Assembly (NCBI GenBank): GCA_040758375.1
Contig: JBFLWE010000019.1
Coordinates: forward strand, 1-64,000
Origin: CAMLIZ01 sp040758375
Lineage (GTDB): Bacteria > Pseudomonadota > Gammaproteobacteria > Burkholderiales > Burkholderiaceae_C
Length of the DNA stretch: 64,000 nt
Direction of reading: 5' to 3'
A program made the translations under genes and the position numbers. Positions 61,685 to 64,000 of the stretch are shown in pieces (position 1 is the first letter of the stretch; every line of letters starts with the position of its first letter). Below the pieces are notes generated by a model, which was given only the letters and a program-made list of their open reading frames with translations, ran no database searches and was not told the DNA's origin.

Positions 61685-63637
61685 ATGGCAAAGATCATCG
61701 GCATCGACCTGGGCACCACCAACTCGTGCGTGGCCATCATGGAAGGCAACACGCCGAAGGTGATCGAGAACAGTGAAGGCTCGCGCACCACGCCTTCGAT
61801 CGTCGCCTACCAGGAAGATGGCGAGATCCTCGTGGGCGCGCCGGCCAAGCGCCAGGCCGTCACCAACCCCAAACACACCTTCTATGCGGTCAAGCGCCTG
61901 ATCGGCCGCAAGTTCACCGAGAAGGAAGTGCAAAAGGACATCGACCTGATGCCCTACAAGATCGTGGCCGCCGACAACGGCGACGCCTGGGTCGAAGAGC
62001 GCGGCAAGAAGCTGGCGCCGCCGCAGATCAGCGCCGAAGTGCTGCGCAAGATGAAGAAGACCGCCGAGGACTACCTGGGCGAAGAAGTCACCGAGGCCGT
62101 GATCACGGTGCCGGCGTACTTCAACGACAGCCAGCGCCAGGCCACCAAGGACGCCGGACGCATCGCCGGCCTGGATGTCAAGCGCATCATCAACGAGCCG
62201 ACCGCCGCCGCGCTGGCCTTCGGTCTGGACAAGCACGGCAAGGGCGACCGCAAGATCGCCGTGTACGACCTGGGCGGCGGCACCTTCGACATCTCGATCA
62301 TCGAGATCGCCGATGTCGACGGTGAAAAGCAGTTCGAGGTGCTCTCCACCAATGGCGACACCTTCCTGGGCGGTGAAGACTTCGACCAGCGCATCATCGA
62401 CTACATCATCGGCGAGTTCAAGAAGGAGCAGGGCGTCGACCTCACGAAGGACGTGCTCGCGCTGCAGCGCCTGAAGGAAGCCGCCGAGAAGGCCAAGATC
62501 GAGCTGTCCAACAGCGCGCAGACCGATGTCAACCTGCCCTACATCACGGCCGACGCGTCGGGCCCCAAGCACCTGAACATCAAGCTCACGCGCGCCAAGC
62601 TCGAAGCCCTGGTCGAAGAGCTGATCGAGCGCACGATCGAGCCTTGCCGCATCGCGATCAAGGACGCGGGCGTCAAGGTCAGCGAGATCGACGACGTGAT
62701 CCTGGTCGGCGGCATGACGCGCATGCCCAAGGTGCAGGAGAAGGTGAAGGAGTTCTTCGGCAAGGATCCGCGCAAGGACGTCAACCCTGACGAAGCGGTG
62801 GCCGTGGGCGCGGCAATCCAAGGCCAGGTGCTGGGCGGTGACCGCAAGGACGTGCTGCTGCTCGACGTCACGCCGCTGTCCCTGGGCATCGAGACCCTGG
62901 GCGGCGTGATGACCAAGATGATCAAGAAGAACACCACCATCCCGACGAAGTTCGCGCAGACCTTCTCCACGGCCGACGACAACCAGCCGGCCGTGACGAT
63001 CAAGGTCTATCAGGGTGAGCGCGAGATGGCCTCGGGCAACAAGCTGCTGGGCGAGTTCAACCTCGAAGGCATCCCGCCGGCGCCGCGCGGCCTGCCGCAG
63101 ATCGAGGTGACCTTCGACATCGACGCCAACGGCATCCTGCACGTGAGCGCCAAGGACAAGGGCACCGGCAAGGAAAACAAGATCACCATCAAGGCGAACT
63201 CCGGCCTCACCGAGGACGAGATCCAGAAGATGGTGCGCGACGCCGAGACCAACGCCGCCGAGGACAAGAAGAAGCTCGAGCTGGTGCAGGCCAAGAACCA
63301 GGCCGACGCGCTGCTGCACAGCGTGCGCAAGTCGCTCAAGGAGCACGGCGACAAGCTCGATGGCGCCGAGAAGGACAAGATCGAGTCCGCGCTGAAGGAC
63401 CTTGAGGAGTCGCTCAAGGGCGAGGACAAGGCCGAGATCGAGTCCAAGACCGAGGCGCTGATGGCCGCGAGCCAGAAGCTGGGCGAGAAGATGTACGCCG
63501 ACGCGCAGGCCGCGGCCGCCGCTGCGGGCGCCGGTGCTGGAGCCGCCGGCGGCGCCGAGCAGCCCCAGGCCGAGGCCCGCCCGGCCGACGACAACGTGGT
63601 GGATGCCGAGTTCAAGGAAGTGAAAGACAAGAAGTAA
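61685..63637 (+). CDS. dnaK: Chaperone DnaK
   Basis: 650 residues, preceded by AAGGAG. The nucleotide-binding domain opens with AKIIGIDLGTTNSCVAIMEG and includes IAVYDLGGGTFDISIIEI and VDDVILVGGMTRMPKVQ-like (IDDVILVGGMTRMPKVQ). The substrate domain has FSTADDNQPAVTIKVYQGEREMASGNKLLGEF, and the lid ends in an Ala/Gly-rich stretch and VDAEFKEVKDKK. It is the Hsp70 of the KJE system. It is separated from dnaJ by an 82-bp hairpin-containing gap. Confidence 0.97.
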   Translation: MAKIIGIDLGTTNSCVAIMEGNTPKVIENSEGSRTTPSIVAYQEDGEILVGAPAKRQAVTNPKHTFYAVKRLIGRKFTEKEVQKDIDLMPYKIVAADNGDAWVEERGKKLAPPQISAEVLRKMKKTAEDYLGEEVTEAVITVPAYFNDSQRQATKDAGRIAGLDVKRIINEPTAAALAFGLDKHGKGDRKIAVYDLGGGTFDISIIEIADVDGEKQFEVLSTNGDTFLGGEDFDQRIIDYIIGEFKKEQGVDLTKDVLALQRLKEAAEKAKIELSNSAQTDVNLPYITADASGPKHLNIKLTRAKLEALVEELIERTIEPCRIAIKDAGVKVSEIDDVILVGGMTRMPKVQEKVKEFFGKDPRKDVNPDEAVAVGAAIQGQVLGGDRKDVLLLDVTPLSLGIETLGGVMTKMIKKNTTIPTKFAQTFSTADDNQPAVTIKVYQGEREMASGNKLLGEFNLEGIPPAPRGLPQIEVTFDIDANGILHVSAKDKGTGKENKITIKANSGLTEDEIQKMVRDAETNAAEDKKKLELVQAKNQADALLHSVRKSLKEHGDKLDGAEKDKIESALKDLEESLKGEDKAEIESKTEALMAASQKLGEKMYADAQAAAAAAGAGAGAAGGAEQPQAEARPADDNVVDAEFKEVKDKK

Positions 63638-63640
63638 TGC

Positions 63641-63705
63641 GCGCTTGAGGCCGTTTCGAGCCGATCCCCCGTGGGCCTCTTCAAGCGCACGGGGGCTTTG
63701 CGTTT
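63641..63705 (+). terminator. Hairpin between dnaK and dnaJ (terminator or attenuator)
   Basis: CCCCCGTG at 63666-63673 and CACGGGGG at 63688-63695 form an 8-bp stem followed by a weak T-containing stretch (CTTTGCGTTT). The segment GCGCTTGAGGCC at 63641-63652 can also pair with GGCCTCTTCAAGCGC at 63674-63688, so two alternative structures share bases. The stem may give partial termination or processing between dnaK and dnaJ. Confidence 0.55.
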
Positions 63706-63719
63706 AAAAGACATACCCC

Positions 63720-64000
63720 ATGGCAAAGCGTGATTACTACGACATCCTCGGCGTGGCCAAGAACGCCAGCGACGAGGACATCAAGAAGGCCTATCGCAAG
63801 CTGGCGATGAAGTACCACCCTGACCGCAATCAGGGTGACGAGGCCAAGAAGGCGGAGGAGAAGTTCAAGGAGGCCAAGGAGGCCTACGAGATGCTCTCCG
63901 ACCCGCAGAAGCGGGCCGCGTACGACCAGTACGGCCATGCGGGTGTGGACCCCAACATGGGCGGCGCCGGCGGCGGCTTCCGCGGCGGCCCCGAGGGCTT
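63720..64000 (+). CDS. dnaJ: Chaperone DnaJ, N-terminal part (runs off the right edge)
   Basis: The first 93 residues are present. The J domain is complete (AKRDYYDILGVAKNASDEDIKKAYRKLAMKYHPDRNQGDEAKKAEEKFKEAKEAYEMLSDPQKRAAYDQYGHAGVDPN) with the HPD motif, and the start of the Gly-rich region follows. Zinc-finger and C-terminal domains lie outside the window. It works with DnaK and GrpE. Confidence 0.95.
   Translation, partial: MAKRDYYDILGVAKNASDEDIKKAYRKLAMKYHPDRNQGDEAKKAEEKFKEAKEAYEMLSDPQKRAAYDQYGHAGVDPNMGGAGGGFRGGPEG

Overview
The window is high-GC DNA packed with genes from a betaproteobacterium, most likely of the order Burkholderiales (the Rubrivivax/Leptothrix/Comamonadaceae-like group). 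The placement rests on several signs: a PHB repressor and PHB-cycle genes, a tctCBA/tctDE locus with a Bug-type binding protein, betaproteobacterial H-NS and OmpR/EnvZ (RisAS-like) proteins, the grpE-thioredoxin-dnaK-dnaJ order, and an abundant REP-like palindrome. I see no insertion sequence, prophage, CRISPR array or rRNA operon. Coding density is very high and neighbouring genes often overlap by ATGA. Genus-level placement is inference.

Layout. 1-1510: end of a DUF4124-type gene, rnfH-ratA (minus) and smpB (plus). 1575-7255 (minus): a phospholipase D-like lipoprotein gene, cysQ, phaR, rimO, metC. 7332-9413: acetoacetate-CoA ligase, carrying an in-frame REP-like element. 9410-15743: a sucrose locus (sucrose phosphorylase, SUC-type MFS permease, TonB-dependent receptor) divergent from a LacI regulator, with two operator palindromes between them. 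15754-18617: two paralogous DUF2892-like membrane proteins, a persulfide dioxygenase, a DUF302 protein and a CBS protein. 18662-23401: a respiratory island with a diheme cytochrome c divergent from cytochrome oxidase subunit II, a fused subunit I+III and a small membrane protein. 23464-26721 (minus): alpha/beta hydrolase, relA, tRNA-Val and its terminator. 26780-30845: 3-hydroxybutyrate dehydrogenase, a SIMPL-domain protein and ompR-envZ. 30872-32084 (minus): ispD-ispF. 32141-44569: mfd, a small coiled-coil protein, serB, a ThDP decarboxylase, hrpA, argA, yggX and an H-NS-like gene. 44728-50094: a GGDEF-EAL protein, a TonB-domain protein, dnaG. 50095-54820: rpoD, a nucleotide cyclase-FHA protein, a single-domain response regulator, hemH. 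54844-60546: the tctCBA transporter, the tctDE two-component system and hslR. 60696-64000: the chaperone locus grpE, thioredoxin-like gene, dnaK and the start of dnaJ.

How the genes work together. bdhA (3-hydroxybutyrate to acetoacetate), acetoacetate-CoA ligase (acetoacetate to acetoacetyl-CoA) and phaR (granule/PHB repressor) are parts of PHB turnover. The sucrose genes make a complete outer membrane-to-cytosol route that ends in phosphorolysis to glucose-1-phosphate and fructose. The tct genes pair a tripartite carboxylate transporter with its divergent sensor-regulator, and four in-phase CTGTC(A/G) repeats lie in the shared promoter region.

Most notable non-standard signals: an approximately 85-bp REP-like family that enters coding sequence twice (inside the acetoacetate-CoA ligase gene and at the 3' end of serB); a COX1-COX3 fusion in which both canonical proton-channel residues appear replaced; a duplicated smpB 3' end with a run of four hairpins; and several structured leaders or operator-like repeats (ompR, tctD, hns-like, rpoD). 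No clearly new multi-gene system was identified; the oxidase and the palindromic element family are the best leads.
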